DNA of 64,000 bases from Adiantum capillus-veneris (taxonomy: Eukaryota > Streptophyta > Polypodiopsida > Polypodiales > Pteridaceae), in assembly GCA_014529385.2 (NCBI GenBank), contig CM043963.1:75444412-75508411 (forward strand), given 5' to 3'. Below are positions 26,276 through 38,035 of the stretch, one piece after another. The first letter of the stretch is position 1. Every line of letters starts with the position of its first letter. The position numbers and the translations under genes were made by a program. The notes beneath the pieces were generated by a model, which was given only the letters and a program-made list of their open reading frames with translations, had not been told where the DNA came from and did no database searches.

Positions 26276-27141
26276 TCAGTCTCGACCAAATAGAAAGTAC
26301 ATGCCACCCCTTTCCCGTGGAGGATGAGAGCAATCTAGAGCATAATGGCCCTCTTCCACGCAGTTATAACACCTACCAAGCAACTGCCAAGCCATGGCTC
26401 TTCTTGCCCTTGGTTGTCGTCTATTCATTACACTCAAGCGTAGCTCTTGCATTTGCTCACTCAAATCTTGAACAATACGTACCCATTGTTGAGGAATTGT
26501 TGCCACCCCTTGGTTTGCTTGGTTATCTGCTTGAGCTTCCTCCCTTAGAGTTGGAGCAGGGTTCGGGGCCATCAATTCGTACCCCAATGCACCTTGCTCG
26601 ATCTTCTTCTTAGTTTTCCTTCTTTTGGCCCGCAATAGAAATTGCCCCGTTGCAATTTCTAGGCTTTCAAAATCCACCTTTTCTCGAACCTTGGGATGCA
26701 AACATGCCATGAATTTTTCCCAGCTTAAAGTACTCACCGCCATTTGCCAATTGCATGGCAACTGCATAATCCCTCCAATATTCTTCAAAAGAGGCAAGAA
26801 AGGCTCCAAATTCCTCGTTCACACCCTACCATCAAATTCTTCAATATTACATAAATCAACAGGAGATACCTCTTTTTGAAAGTCTTGCAGAAATTGAGTG
26901 ACAAAGCCAGCGACATGAACCTCGGTTCACCTTCTAAAGCATAGAACCACGTCTTTGCTCTCCCTCGCATCAGCACTAGAATAGTTTGCATCTTGTTATC
27001 CTTGGTAGGCATATGCAACAATAACATATACAACGAAGTCGTCCATCCGTTCCTTGTGATCTTCTTCTCCATTGAAAACCGGACCGTATCCTCTTGCTTC
27101 CATCTCTCCTTAATGAAACCCGCTTCTTTGATCAAATTCAA
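26276..27141 (-). pseudogene. Gypsy gag with CCHC knuckle
   Basis: Two overlapping minus frames make up gag. 26785-27141 holds the capsid-like pattern RGRAKTWFYALEGE followed by a KTFKKRY block, equivalent to the L.G.A..W....F...F..RY signature of Retrotrans_gag. 26276-26809 continues with the C-terminal part and the zinc knuckle CYNCVEEGHYALDC at about 26330-26375. A frame change near 26800 separates them. A probable primer-binding region follows the LTR at 27150-27179 (minus-strand TTTTGGTGCTCCCACTG), though I cannot assign its tRNA. Confidence 0.8.
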
Positions 27142-27179
27142 AGAGCAATCAGATGCTGCTCAGTGGGAGCACCAAAATA

Positions 27180-28612
27180 TGGAAAAGGGAAAGTGGAAAA
27201 ACACCCAGAACATGAAACAATTGCCTCTCAATAGCTCAAGGCTTTCACAACACCCCTGTCCCCTAATAATATCCTTCAAAACTTCACGTTTCCATGCACA
27301 AACACTGATCACAACACAGCAACGCAAGCACACACACAAATCAAAGAGCATAAATGCACACACAAACTTGCATCAATTGTACACACCCAAACACCAATCC
27401 TTCTCTCTCTCTTTGCACCATACCACAGGAAAAAACGGTTTGGGGGCGACACACGCACACACAGAATTTTGACCAGAGAAGCAAAGAAATGTAGAGAAGA
27501 GGGGGGAGGTGGAATCGACAACATGGTTTTGATGGAGACCTCTTCCTTATTCTTCTACTTTGAAAAGGATACAAATCTCTCCCTCTCTGTGTGCTTGCTC
27601 TGAATACCAAAAAAATATATATATATATGGACGTGGGCAGCTGCCCCTGCTTTTTGGCTCCCTTTGCTATTTTTGGCACCCATTTTGCATGAGAAGATGC
27701 CCTAATTTTGGCATTGGGCTTCAACTCCAAGTCTCGCATGTGATACACCCCTTGAGTGAGGCATCAATGGTGCCATTGTGCCCTCACAACTTCCCTTCAA
27801 AAATATTGGGCCCCTTGCAGGCACGTGAACACACCCCATGGGTGCCACATCATCAAATCCTACGTGCCAATTGCACCACCCCCAGATGCCTACGGGCACC
27901 ACCGCACTACCAAAATCCTCCAAGGGTCACCCACCGATGCCTAGTTGCGCCTGTGCAAAGCCACGGGGAGGACTCCATAGGCAACGAGCTCCATAGCACT
28001 CCCACCACTTGTGATGCTAGTGAATATGCACGCCCCAATATATAAAGCCCTTCTTCTGCTTCCTCCTCAACACATGTGGGATAACCCTAAGGCCATGTGG
28101 CTCCTTGTGGGTTGCTGGCCTTTAAACCCCAAAAAGATTTCCTTATAGAGGCCTTCAAAACCCCTTCCAAATTTTGCTTTATCAACAACTTCCCGGGCCC
28201 CCCATTTCCTCCTTGAGAATCGGATATACGAGCCGTAAAGCATTATTGAAGACTTGCATTGCCAGCTTTAATGCCTTTGAACCTTGCCACATTTCCACTT
28301 TGGAGGACCCTCCAACTGACACTGCCAAAACGGCAAAAAATCGTCTCACACGCACGGAATTGTTGCCAACTTTGACCTGCAATATCTTTATGTACAAACT
28401 TTGATTGATGATAAATAAACTCCGATGGCCTTCCCATGTTGCATATAACACATACAAACCATGGCAAAACTCTAAAAACCCAGATGGCTCATTGATCGAG
28501 GCGACCAAACCGGCACCAAACTGGCCCCCGATGAAATTTCATCTGCTAATATCTTGACATCGAGGACTCCATACGATGATCTGAAAAGATCAACATGCTC
28601 CATAGTTCAAGT
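27180..28612 (-). repeat. Gypsy LTR, upstream copy (truncated)
   Basis: Direct repeat of 22579-23963. Its right side stops matching at about 28612, next to the copia fragment at 28.7 kb. Confidence 0.8.
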
Positions 28613-28702
28613 GTTAAGTATGGAGCCTGATTTACCCCTTGTAAATTTTATATTAAAAATGCACATTTATAAGGCCCCCGTTATGAGGACAAGCCGTCGT
28701 GC

Positions 28703-30016
28703 GTGAAGAAAAATCACTTGCCGGAATATTATGGCCGGACGGTGGCCGGAACGTGGTTGGAAAGTGGTCAATCGTTTGGATGGTTGGCCGGTGTGGCCGA
28801 TAGTCAATGGCTGATCGCCAATGGTCGGAAATCAATGGCCAGTGGTGGCTGGTGGCCGATTCCAAAGGCAGACTTGTCTTCTCAAGGACGGCCACACTTG
28901 GGCGGATTGGAGAGTCTGTTTGGACTTGTCTACCAACAAGAAGCTTGTGAAATTGTCGGCAAAGGTACAGTTTGTGTCAAAAATACTAACGAAAATGAAT
29001 GGAAGCTTAAAGATGTTAGGCATGTTCCTTCTCTTCACAAGAATTTGATCTCTACAAGACAATTGGACGATGAAGGTCACAACATTGCATTTCGAAACAA
29101 ACGGTGGAAGATCTCAAAGGGAACTTTGGTTGTTACCAAAGGAGAAAAGGTTGGTACACTTTACTTGTGTATTGTCATCTTGCAATCTTCAGCTTGTGCA
29201 GCAACTTCGGAAGTCGATAGTGCGGTGTGGCACTACGGGCTTGGGCATATGAGTGCCAAAATATGCAAATCCTTCAATCAAAGAAACTTCTACCAGGTTT
29301 GAAAGAAGTGGACTTAGAGTTTTGTGAAAATTGTGTTTATGATAAACAAAAGAGGGTAAAATTTCAAAAATCAAGAAATGAAAGAAAAAATAAAAAAACT
29401 TGAATTAGTTCATTCTGATGTTTGGGGTCCTGCAAGTACACCATCCCTTGGTGGCTCATTGTACTATGTAAGATTCATAGACGATGCAACTAGAAAAACA
29501 TGGGTTTATGTTATGAAGAATAAATCCGATGTGTTTTCCATATTTCAAAGGTGGAAAGCCTTTGTGGAAAATGAAGTAGGTACCAAGGTTAAATTCCTCA
29601 AATCCGACAATGGAGACGAATATTGCAGCCAAGCTTTTGAAAGCTTTTGTGCTAGCAATGGTATTCAAAGGCAAAGGAGAACCCCAAGGACACCTCAACA
29701 AAATGGCATTTCCGAAAGAAGGAATAGAACAATCATGGAGCGAGCATGAAGCATGCGGCTACATGTAGACTTACCCCTTGAGCTTTGGACGGAAACAGTA
29801 AGTACGTCTGTGTACTTAATCAATCGATCACCCTCAACGGCATTGAATGGGGGAGTTCTAGAAGAGGCATGGGCAGGTAAACCGGTGAATTATGCATTTC
29901 TCAAAGTGTTTGGGTGTGAGGCTTTCATGCACATAGATAGAAGCCTAAGATCAAAGCTAGATGCAAATTCCAAAAAGTATTTCTGCTTTCATCCATTTCA
30001 CTCTTCAAACACGTGA
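28703..30016 (+). pseudogene. Copia protease end and integrase fragment
   Basis: Plus-strand copia polyprotein. The post-protease segment has LKDVRHVPSLHKNLISTRQL, then GAG-pre-integrase (VWHYGLGHMSAKIC, CENCVYDKQKRVKF). The integrase core has LELVHSDVWGPA, VRFIDDATRKTWVY, FLKSDNGDEYCSQAF and TPQQNGISERRNRTIMERA. A frameshift lies near 29300 and a stop at 29747-29749. The frame from 29753 (PLELWTETVSTSVYLINRSP, VFGCEAFMHI) completes the integrase C-terminal region, and sequence ends before RT. The first part, 28861-28930, resembles part of LTR family L2 (compare 25390-25475), so the 5' junction is chimeric. Confidence 0.85.
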
Positions 30017-31129
30017 CAAGTTCATGTAGAAGCACAGAAATTTGATACAATAGTATAGCACATACATTTTTGTACCCTGCAGTTTTGTTTGGCACATGTT
30101 GTTAGTCATAGGGTTGCAACATGGTTTAGAAACTCATAAAGTTTGGTTTAACCAGTGTGGATCAAGGTTTATGAGGGTCCCTCTCACTCATCTCGTTGAG
30201 TGTTTACAATTACCTCCATACACAAGTACATCTCATGCTTGCAAGATTCTATTTTTCTAGACATCCTTATATGAGGCATATTCCACATGTGAAGAATATG
30301 AGTCTCTAGGATTGACAATGGTGCCTGTTATTTGATTATGTGTCATAACAAAGTCTCTAGGTGCTAGTCAAATCCATTTATTAGACCATGTTGAGCATGT
30401 CATATCAAGAACAATTTCAGTGGGCCAAAATTTGTCAAATACTTAGTAAGACTTATTAAGGCTACAAAGTATTGTTAAACAACTTTAACGGGTGGTTGTT
30501 TATACATGTAGCAAAGTTCTGTTGTGTTCATAAACGTGTTGTATTGTTGGCACTTAGATGTAATAAGTTAATTTTCACATTCTATTATGGTCCAACTATG
30601 CTAGCACGGATTTCATGTAATTACAAGGCAAAGTATTTAGTTCTTCCCCTATGGGTTGTGAGCATAATGTTAGCCATAAGAATTGACAAGTATGGTCTTG
30701 TAAATGCAGGTTTGGATTTTTTTTTGCTAAATAAATGCACACTGGTGTTATGGGCCCTAGTGTTTAGCAAAGCTTTTAGCTTTTTCTTCCAATCAAATGT
30801 GATTTCGCAATTCAAGCTTCCCGCTATTTTCTTGTTCCACCGTATCTTGATTTGAAACTTCTTCTTTAGAGCATTGTTGATTTTTCCAGGTCATAGGGTT
30901 CTTCTCGAGCTCAAGTTCAATGCAAGTTTGGGCTAGAAGTTAGAACTATGTTTTGAAGTGAAGTCTAACTTCCAAGTCTTCAAATTAATTCCAAGCTAGA
31001 ACTCTTGAAGTTTATATTTCATGTCCTTGAAACAAATCAAAACGCTAAGAGTGCTTGTAGCTAAACTTTATGAGGAATTTTTTTCAATTAAACTAGCATC
31101 CAAACATATTTGTAGCTACTTTTGTTTCT
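30017..31129. other. No gene recognised
   Basis: AT-rich intergenic sequence. The 127-codon plus frame at 30472-30855 is Phe/Leu-rich but has no motif or exon signals that I trust. Confidence 0.5.
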
Positions 31130-31740
31130 TTTTTTAAAAATTGCCCTAAGGAGCTTCATTTGTATTAAACAACAAGAATTACAAGCGAGCCTTGGCATAT
31201 CTTTGCACATGATACTACAACAACCAGACCTCAATTACATTATTGTTTCCTTCTACTAATCTAATATATCCCTAGCATCAAGGGGCTCATGCTTTTGCTG
31301 AAAAAGATGCACATTTCTAGAATGCCAGAGGGCTCTCAACACCGTAGCTCTTACAATGCATATATCCGTTAGAAGGTCCTCACTTTCTAGCCATCTAGAT
31401 CCCAAGGCAAGGTCCCTTCAAAAGAAGGGAGTGCCCAAATGTGTCTACACCCACTTGCAGATTTTGCATGTAAAAGCTTTGATGATTGGGTGGCTCCATA
31501 CTAGGTGTGAGAGTGTCTCGTTCGGGTGCTTGCATCTAACACAGGTGCCCTCGCATAAGCCTCTCTCTTTTGCCTTATCTCCGGTAGGCAAGAATCCAAA
31601 AAACATTTTCCAAAGGAAAACTTTGTCCCTCGCACCACATCTAGCCTTCCAGATTTCCAATTACTTGACTCCATTTTCTAGCTTCCCAACTTTTGTACTA
31701 GATTCAATTGAGGTCACCTACCCAATCTTCTGAGGTGCAT
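31130..31740 (-). mobile_element. LINE 3' end with zf-RVT (minus)
   Basis: The minus strand reads KVFLWKMFFGFLPTGDKAKE, then CVRCKHPNETLSHLVWSHP, the zf-RVT zinc domain of plant L1-type elements. The typical tail with ATVLRALWHSRNVHLFQ follows. The 3' UTR ends at about 31130 in an A-rich run on the minus strand (TTTTTTTAAAAA on the plus strand). It is a 5'-truncated fragment. Confidence 0.8.
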
Positions 31741-32597
31741 AGATCTCGATAAATTGATTTCGACTTGGTTGCACCAAACTACCTTCTATTTGTAGCTATG
31801 CTTATGTTTTGAGCTACTTTCTCTCTTCAAATTTGCAAATATGTCCATGCATGAAAATGCATCTTTAGAATAGGGGCTTTCGTTCACTAGATGACATTGA
31901 GGGGTGAATCTCTCCAAATCATATATCATTATCCTCAAATTGCACTATAGGTTCATTTGTTGGTGTTTTGCAACTCAAGCTCTCTTTGACGCACATTTTT
32001 TGGTTTTAAGTTTGATTGGTTTAAATATGGAGTGTTTGTGAATCACAATTACGTTCAAAATTCGATTGTTGTAGCTAGATTTTTTGCCTAAAACTTCTTA
32101 AGCCCAAACTATGAGCCTTTTTGTTGTAGCTAGATTTTTGTTGTGGGAGGAAAGAAAAAGAGTGTGTGGCCCATTCAAATTCTTTGGTTGTGTGTGTTTA
32201 GTATTTGTTTAATGTACACTATGCTTTGTTTCTTGATGTAAAAGGTTGCTTTAATGCAAACAGAGTTTATGCACTCTTCTATATAGAAGCCAAAGCTTTT
32301 GTTGAGTATCTCTTCTCTATTTTCAATAGCATGAGTACTTTCCAATGCTAGAGTTCTTTGTTTTGTTGTTGTATCTTGTATATAAATACTTTCCCAGTAG
32401 CTCAAGGAAGTCTAATTTATGTGTTTATTTAAGAAAAGCACTTCAACCACTACATACACGGAACATGTTTCAAACTTCCTAGGCTCAATACAAAAAGTGG
32501 AGACCAGCAACTGTTTCATTTTTGTTAATTTTTCCCAAATGTCCTAAATTTGTCTTCAATGCTCTTAAGATACACCCACCCAAGGCAAAATTTTGAA
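31741..32597. other. No gene recognised
   Basis: AT-rich sequence with no motif, terminal repeat or convincing exon. Confidence 0.5.
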
Positions 32598-33180
32598 TCA
32601 TGACCAAAGCTCAAAAGGCTGCCTTGGGAGCATCACTTCTAAACACTAGTGTACTCATGGATGGTAACACTCTACACATACTAGAGACATGCAAGAGGGG
32701 CTTGGCTCCTTCTCCTATTGTTGAAGAGTAAGGTTTCATTGAACAAGAATTAAAGGATGCCTCCTCTACACTTGAGAAATCTTACATGGAAGCAGTGGAG
32801 GACATCAAAGACCAAATCATCTTGACCTCACCTAAGCTTGTTGTGAAAGAGATTCTAAAGTCAACCTTGTAGAGGATATTGTTGTATGACCGCTTGCAAG
32901 TGGATTCTTCTTTTCTTAGTGACCTGTTGAAGGTAATTCACTCTCTCTTAGTGGCAAGCATCACCATGTTCAGTCCTCCGAATCTTAGATAGTCCCATAC
33001 TCACCTCCTCCAACCATTAATATCTAGATTTATAGCCAGATTGTATGGTCAAAATGTTTTAGGAGTCATAGTGGATGGTGGCTTTGGGATCAACCTCATG
33101 CAAGAATTCACAATGATGGCTCTTGGAATTTTGCCAACATCAAATGCCCCTTTTATAGTGACCCTTGTAGATCAACGCAA
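32598..33180 (+). pseudogene. Gypsy gag-protease fragment (plus)
   Basis: A plus-strand frame with scattered stops begins MTKAQKAALGASLLNTSVLM and runs to LYGQNVLGVIVDGGFGINLM near 33027-33090. The second block is a retropepsin-like signature (V-I-V-D-G-G-x-G-x-N-L-M), as in gypsy linker-protease regions. It stops at the edge of the LTR that begins at 33188, which has the orientation of a minus-strand element. The two are therefore different insertions. Confidence 0.55.
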
Positions 33181-33187
33181 AGTAAAA

Positions 33188-34150
33188 TGATGGAGAGGGG
33201 GAATGGGAACACACCCAGAAACACAACACAAATGCCTCTCTATAGCCAAGGGTACTCACAACACCCTCATCCATTAGAGATCACCATCAAAACCACGCAT
33301 CTTAGCAAGGACACTACCATTGCATGCATACCGATGCACGCACGCTTTGCACAATCGCCTGACAGCATTACCACACCAACAACTCCACAATGCACACCAC
33401 TCTCTCTTTCTCTCTCACACACACAGGGAGCTCAGGGACATACACGCTCACACACCTGGCACCAAGCACTTAGAGTAGAGCAAAGATGAAAAGGTGGAAA
33501 GGGGAAAGAAACGACACAAGATTTGGCTACGGTTTTCTCTAATTATGGCTTACAACAACCATGAAAATTTGCTACTATCTGGCTTCGTCGGCACGACCTC
33601 GACAAGCCCAAAAATTTGGTCCTAGAAGGACTCATTGGCACTTCTCGGTCTTGAAGTCCTTCTTCAACCTCATTGCAGAAGCACCAAAAGCCTCCCTTGT
33701 TAGAGCTCTCCTTCCCCCAAAAGATCTGTTGAGAACTCCCCTAAAAAAACCTCTATTGGCAAAAAGACCGACCCCTTAGGGGGTGGGGCAACCGCCCTTT
33801 TTTTGGCGACTTCTTTTGCTATTTCTGGCTCCTTCTTTGCATGAGAAGCACCTTTATTCCTCCCTTTGCTTTGCCTCCAAGTGATCATGTGAGCAATCTC
33901 TCAAGTGGTTTCGTCAGAGCCTCCAATTTCCTCTTCAAAAATCATTTGGCCCTTAGGGGCCGCGAGAACAGGCCCTCCAAAACTACCACGTCACCGGTGC
34001 ATGAGCACTACCAAATAACACAAACTCTAAGGCTGCAAGCCAACGGTGCCAACAACAAGCATGCCTGCCAAACACGACCGCCATGCAATGCTGAGAGCGC
34101 CCATGCAGCGACACTCAGAGCAGTCCTAGCCAAGGAGTAAGGAGCTCCTC
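33188..34150 (-). repeat. Diverged third copy of the gypsy LTR
   Basis: Blocks match the 22.6 and 27.2 kb LTRs in the same order: GGGAATGGGAACACACCCAG, AATGCCTCTCTATAGC, a Ser/Thr/His-codon-rich middle, then GGCGACTTCTTTTGCTATTT and CTTTGCATGAGAAGC. It is clearly more diverged than the other two are from each other. No gag or pol adjoins it in the matching orientation, so it may be a solo LTR. Confidence 0.6.
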
Positions 34151-34469
34151 TCTTCACGCTTTGATGTCCATTGGGGGCACCCACTCCACTATGTATATAA
34201 TAATGTTGCACGTCTACATCGTGCATACGAGACTATGCATTTGCATGTGGCAGCTCGTCATTAACTTGGGCCTCAAGTTTAAAAAAACTTCAAAAAAACC
34301 TCAAGGTTCAAACCTTTTTATCCCTCCCACTTTGCAAGAGTGCCATTTCTTGCTTAGGAGTCCAATATCCAAGCCATCAAATCCTACTGAAAGTTCACGA
34401 CACTAGCTTCAAACCATCTATTTCCCAAAATTGGGTGGATTATTCTTCAAACCAAAATTCATAGCATTG

Positions 34470-36968
34470 TTTTACATACAATGTCTTCTAGCATTCGCAA
34501 GGGTTCTTCTTCTTCAACACGGTCCACAACCATTGTAGAAAATGACCAAAATCTCCTAAGTGTGGAGATAGCAACACAACCACTCAACCAACGACATCGG
34601 AAGCCATGATCATGGCATACTTGGTATTGCTGGAAGAGACCGGTAAACAGACAAGATGAAGACTTATGGGCACTTGCAATAGATAATGGCACGTTAAGGG
34701 GTCTTGTGGTTGAGAATGAGAATCTCAAGAGGACACTTGAGATGCAAAAAACATGTTCGATGCAACTTGAAGAGGAAGTTAATAAATGTAAACAATGTCT
34801 TGTGGACTTGAATGCTTTGAAGGAGTGCATGAGCAAAGTAGAGCATGACCATGTATTTAAAAAGGAGAAAGTTGACACCATGAGCCAGGATGTATGCGAC
34901 ATGAAAAATGTATGTATGTGGTGGTAACAATGTGGTTTCTAATTCCTCCCTCATGCAAAATATGGCTCAAACAACAAATATTTAGAATGTGGATGTAGAG
35001 GAGTTGAAGTTACGGGAGAGCGACGCTCCAAGAACATTGTTATTCGTGGAATTCCCAAAGAGAAGTTGGAAACACCTCCTTCTCTTGCCATTTTTATCAA
35101 AGATTCTTCAAAATCCACTTTGGCATGTCTTGAGTTATGGTTTACAGAGCACATAGAGTGAGTAAGCAAGGAGCTCCACGCTCTGCAGAACGGCCAATTG
35201 TAGCACCATGCCGAATGAGACCAAACTAAACATTATTCTTGATAATAGTTGGATCAATTTGAGAAATACAAAATATTTTGTATGTGAAGATCGCACTATT
35301 AAGCAACAAAATATGCGTCGCAAGGCATATGAGGAGAGAAATAAGAAAAACAAGGAGATCTCTCATGAAGAAAATGTGCCCAAGGAGGAGGCAAGTCCAT
35401 CGAGCAAATAGGAATGCACGTTCTATAAGGTTGAGTTACAATTGAAAGTATGATTTTGGAATTGCAATGGATACCCGTGGAATTCGGGAGTTGGCATAGA
35501 TGAACTAACAAGTAAAGCCGATGTTATACTTCTTGTTGAAACCTGGGAGCATCATACACAAAGAATTAATGGGTTGGAAGATTACAATGTACATTCATTG
35601 ATGTGGTCAAAAACATGAAGCAATGAAGAGGACAAGGAGGGTAACATGTATGGTTAAGGATAGGATTAGAAGATTTTGTATCAATTGTGAACAATGGCAA
35701 GCACAAAGATAATGTATGGCTGAAAGTTATGACACCAAAAGAGCACCATTTTTGTAGTTGGTTGCTACATTCCTCATCATGATTCCCCCTTTTATGTTTA
35801 CATGGATAGAGCCATTTTTTTATTTAGAGGACATTGCAGGTGATGTTATTGTCTTTGGAGATATGAATGCTTACACAAAAACATTGCAACATGACACTCA
35901 ACAATTTGATATGCCATACATTTCAAGGGAGTTGGAGGAAGTTCACGTGTATGATCGTATTTCAATGGATGAGAAAGAGCCGGATCACTATGGAAAGTTA
36001 CTTTTACACTTGCAATACCACAAGTATGCTCATTGCCAATGGTGTATCTTTGTGGAGTGGAACCAATGGATTTACATGTAGAAAACATAATGGGGATAAT
36101 GTGATTGACTATATGCTACTCTCCGAAGCCATCATGTATTGCATAAAGAGTTTTTAAGCTTGGACAATAGACCCGGGAATCAGACCTTATGTATTGAACT
36201 TCTCTCTGGAGGTGCCACCATATCATTGCACTACCATGGGTAACCACATGCCTCGAGAGAGCTCACAATCACTGCCAATCAAAAAACAAAATTACAAAAT
36301 TCAGCTACACAAACAAAAGACATCCACCAACACCCAAACAAGAATCACCCGCACAACACATCTTGGTTTTTCGAGGAGACAATATCGTCGATGCACACAA
36401 GCTCCTACAAAGGAGATCCATAGTTGCCACCTCAAAGTCCTTCTCCTGCGCGCAACAAAGCCACCCGACAACTCGTCTTGGGGAAGAGGTGGGAGGAAGA
36501 CCTCTCCCCATTCAAAAAAATCAAGGGAGGTTGGGAGAGCAAGGTGAAGAGGGAGACATGGCCAAGGGCCCCCCATCGGGGCACACCCCGTAGCTCGGAT
36601 CCGCCCCTCATTGTATGGCGCCACACAACATGAAGACCCGCCCCCTCTCGCAGTCCATGCCCTTGAGTGCTCTGCATCCCTTATGGCAAGCAAGGTAAAA
36701 CCCTACATTCTATAGGCCTTCACTACCCTTACCCACTTGGAGCTAATGTAAGCTCTCTTTAAAAAAAAGCATTAAAAATGTTACAGAAGTTAAGATGGCC
36801 TAACCAAAAATAAATAATTGTATTTTTGAGGGCATGTTTGAATGTGAGTTTGTGAAAGAGAGAAAGAAGGGGGGGGGGGGGGGGGGGGGGGAGTTGCTTA
36901 ATCTCAAGATTTAGCATTAAAGACCAAACAATGATTTGAAGGTATCCACTTAATTGTCTTATCTCCAA
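34470..36968 (+). mobile_element. LINE ORF1/endonuclease segment, copy A
   Basis: This is the 5' part of a LINE, repeated in opposite orientation at 60770-63347. It carries ORF1 and the N-terminal endonuclease of ORF2, but no reverse transcriptase. The match continues past the coding part through an A-rich stretch (about 36760) and a poly(G) tract (36871-36890) to about 36968, so the duplicated unit is longer than the LINE itself. Confidence 0.75.
34481..36170 (+). pseudogene. LINE ORF1 (coiled coil, RRM-like) and endonuclease, broken
   Basis: From the ATG at 34481 (MSSSIRKGSSSSTRSTTIVE) the frame breaks after about 40 codons. A coiled coil follows at 34706-34900 (LKRTLEMQKTCSMQLEEEV). A region like the L1 ORF1 RNA-binding domain comes next (IVIRGIPKE near 35040; NETKLNIILDNSWINLRNTK and FVCEDRTIKQQNMRRKAYEE at 35211-35330). 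The endonuclease of the EEP (APE-like) fold follows, with FWNCNGYPWN near 35456, DVILLVETWE near 35521, DVIVFGDMNAYT near 35840 and NVIDYMLLSEA near 36095. Several frameshifts and stops separate these. The known role is RNA binding (ORF1) and target nicking (EN). Dead copy. Confidence 0.75.
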
Positions 36969-36969
36969 A

Positions 36970-37270
36970 GGTAAAAAAACCCAACCAAACACTTAGGCCT
37001 TTGCCAATGGCAAGCCAATATAAGGCCAATATACCTCTTCTCATAGTCTTTCTAAAGTGGTTGTCCTTTAAAAAAACAACCAAACACCAAGGCCTTTGCC
37101 ATTGGCAAAGCAATATACCTCTTGCCAATATACCTTCTGTTGTAGTCATACCCCATCAGACTTTGCCAATATACCTTCTGCTCTAGTCAGACCCCATCAG
37201 ACTTTGCCTTCCTGCAAATCCCCCCTGCATCACCTGAAAGATTCTCCCTATTAAAGCATTGAAAATCAGC
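36970..37270 (+). repeat. Repeat R3, copy 1
   Basis: This contains tandem versions of CCTTTGCCAATGGCAA-type and ACCCCATCAGACTTTGCC units and ends near CTCCCTATTAAAGCATT. It matches the reverse complement of 55325-55620. The terminal CTCCCTATTAAAGCATT part also occurs (reverse complement) near 45125-45140. Confidence 0.7.
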
Positions 37271-38035
37271 TGGTTCCCCTCTTAGAATCTCCAATTGCTG
37301 ATGATTGTGAGTCTTTGCAAACTTCCAAGTTCCTCTTATTTAGCAAGTCATGTTTGCATCTCTCTTATATAAAATTGAAGACTCCTGTTGTCAATTTGCA
37401 TTTCAAAATTGCAATAGTTGATGCCATGGAGCTCGACCCCGATCGGCTTCTAACAGCAGCTGCGGCAAGGCAGAGCTCGTCGCCTTACTCACTCTCTTGC
37501 AAGTGCTTCAATGAACGTTCGATGACTTTGCTTTTCTGTGTAGGTGTTCACTTCGCATATGGTACGGCAGGCTTCCGTGCCGATGCATCCATCTTGGATT
37601 GTGCAGTATTTAGGGCGGGCATTGTGGCAGCGCTGCACTCCCTGCACACATCGTCCACTATTGGTCTCATGATCACGGCCTCCCACAAGCCCATACAGGA
37701 CAACGGTGTCAAAATTGCAGACTACAATGGTGACATGCTCTGTCAAGATTGGGAACCCTTTTCGGAGTCTTTTGCAAATGCACACAACCCACATGATGTT
37801 TTACAGGTCAGATCTCTCCCATTCTCTAATTAAGGATTTCTTATTGTAAACACCTTATATTGGCACCATCTTGCATGTGACGATCATCAGTTCCGGCCTA
37901 TATGAGCCCGCGCCACCTCCTCTTGAATGTTGCCATGTAGTGTTGTTCTAATAATGGGAATTTGCTCTGTGGCTGCAGGTAATATTAGATTTCATACACA
38001 AGGGTAATTTTTTCAACAGCGCAGCCTCTTCTGGG
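37250..38035 (+). pseudogene. Partial inverted copy of the PAGM gene
   Basis: This is the start of the phosphoacetylglucosamine mutase gene in plus orientation. It includes the ATG at 37423, exon 1 with a 14-bp deletion, the retained 74-bp intron 1, exon 2, intron 2 and the first half of exon 3, where similarity stops at about 38035. Introns are present, so it arose by DNA duplication and not by retrotransposition. Differences from the intact gene include the active-site loop, ASHKP instead of ASHNP. Upstream, 37253-37349 matches 45040-45140 (reverse complement), but the roughly 930 bp between there and the ATG region of the intact gene is absent here. It cannot encode an enzyme. Confidence 0.9.

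Larger units (their letters stand above)
22579..28612 (-). mobile_element. Ty3/gypsy element, RT deleted, nested LTR
   Basis: Two direct repeats, 22579 to about 23963 and 27180-28612, are the LTRs. Both contain a GAAAAGGG near-terminal block, ACACCCAGAACA, CAATTGCCTCT, GGCTCCCTTT and GCTAATATCTTGACAT in the same order. On the minus strand between them lie gag with a CCHC knuckle, an aspartic protease, RNase H-like sequence and a weak integrase-like stretch. No YXDD reverse transcriptase was found. A solo LTR of another family (25026-25556) sits where RT would be expected. The LTR at 22.6 kb seems to run past 23963 toward about 24330, while the one at 27.2-28.6 kb is cut at about 28612. The element is dead. 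Confidence 0.82.

Noticed and set aside
36301-36693. Overlapping open frames on both strands, also present at 61057-61584
   Set aside because: Both lie in the duplicated LINE-plus-tail segment. Conservation between copies is due to duplication, and no domain is visible in any frame.
37423-37833. A second functional mutase gene
   Set aside because: It covers only exons 1-2 and part of exon 3, has a 14-bp exon deletion, an altered active loop and no downstream exons before unrelated sequence.
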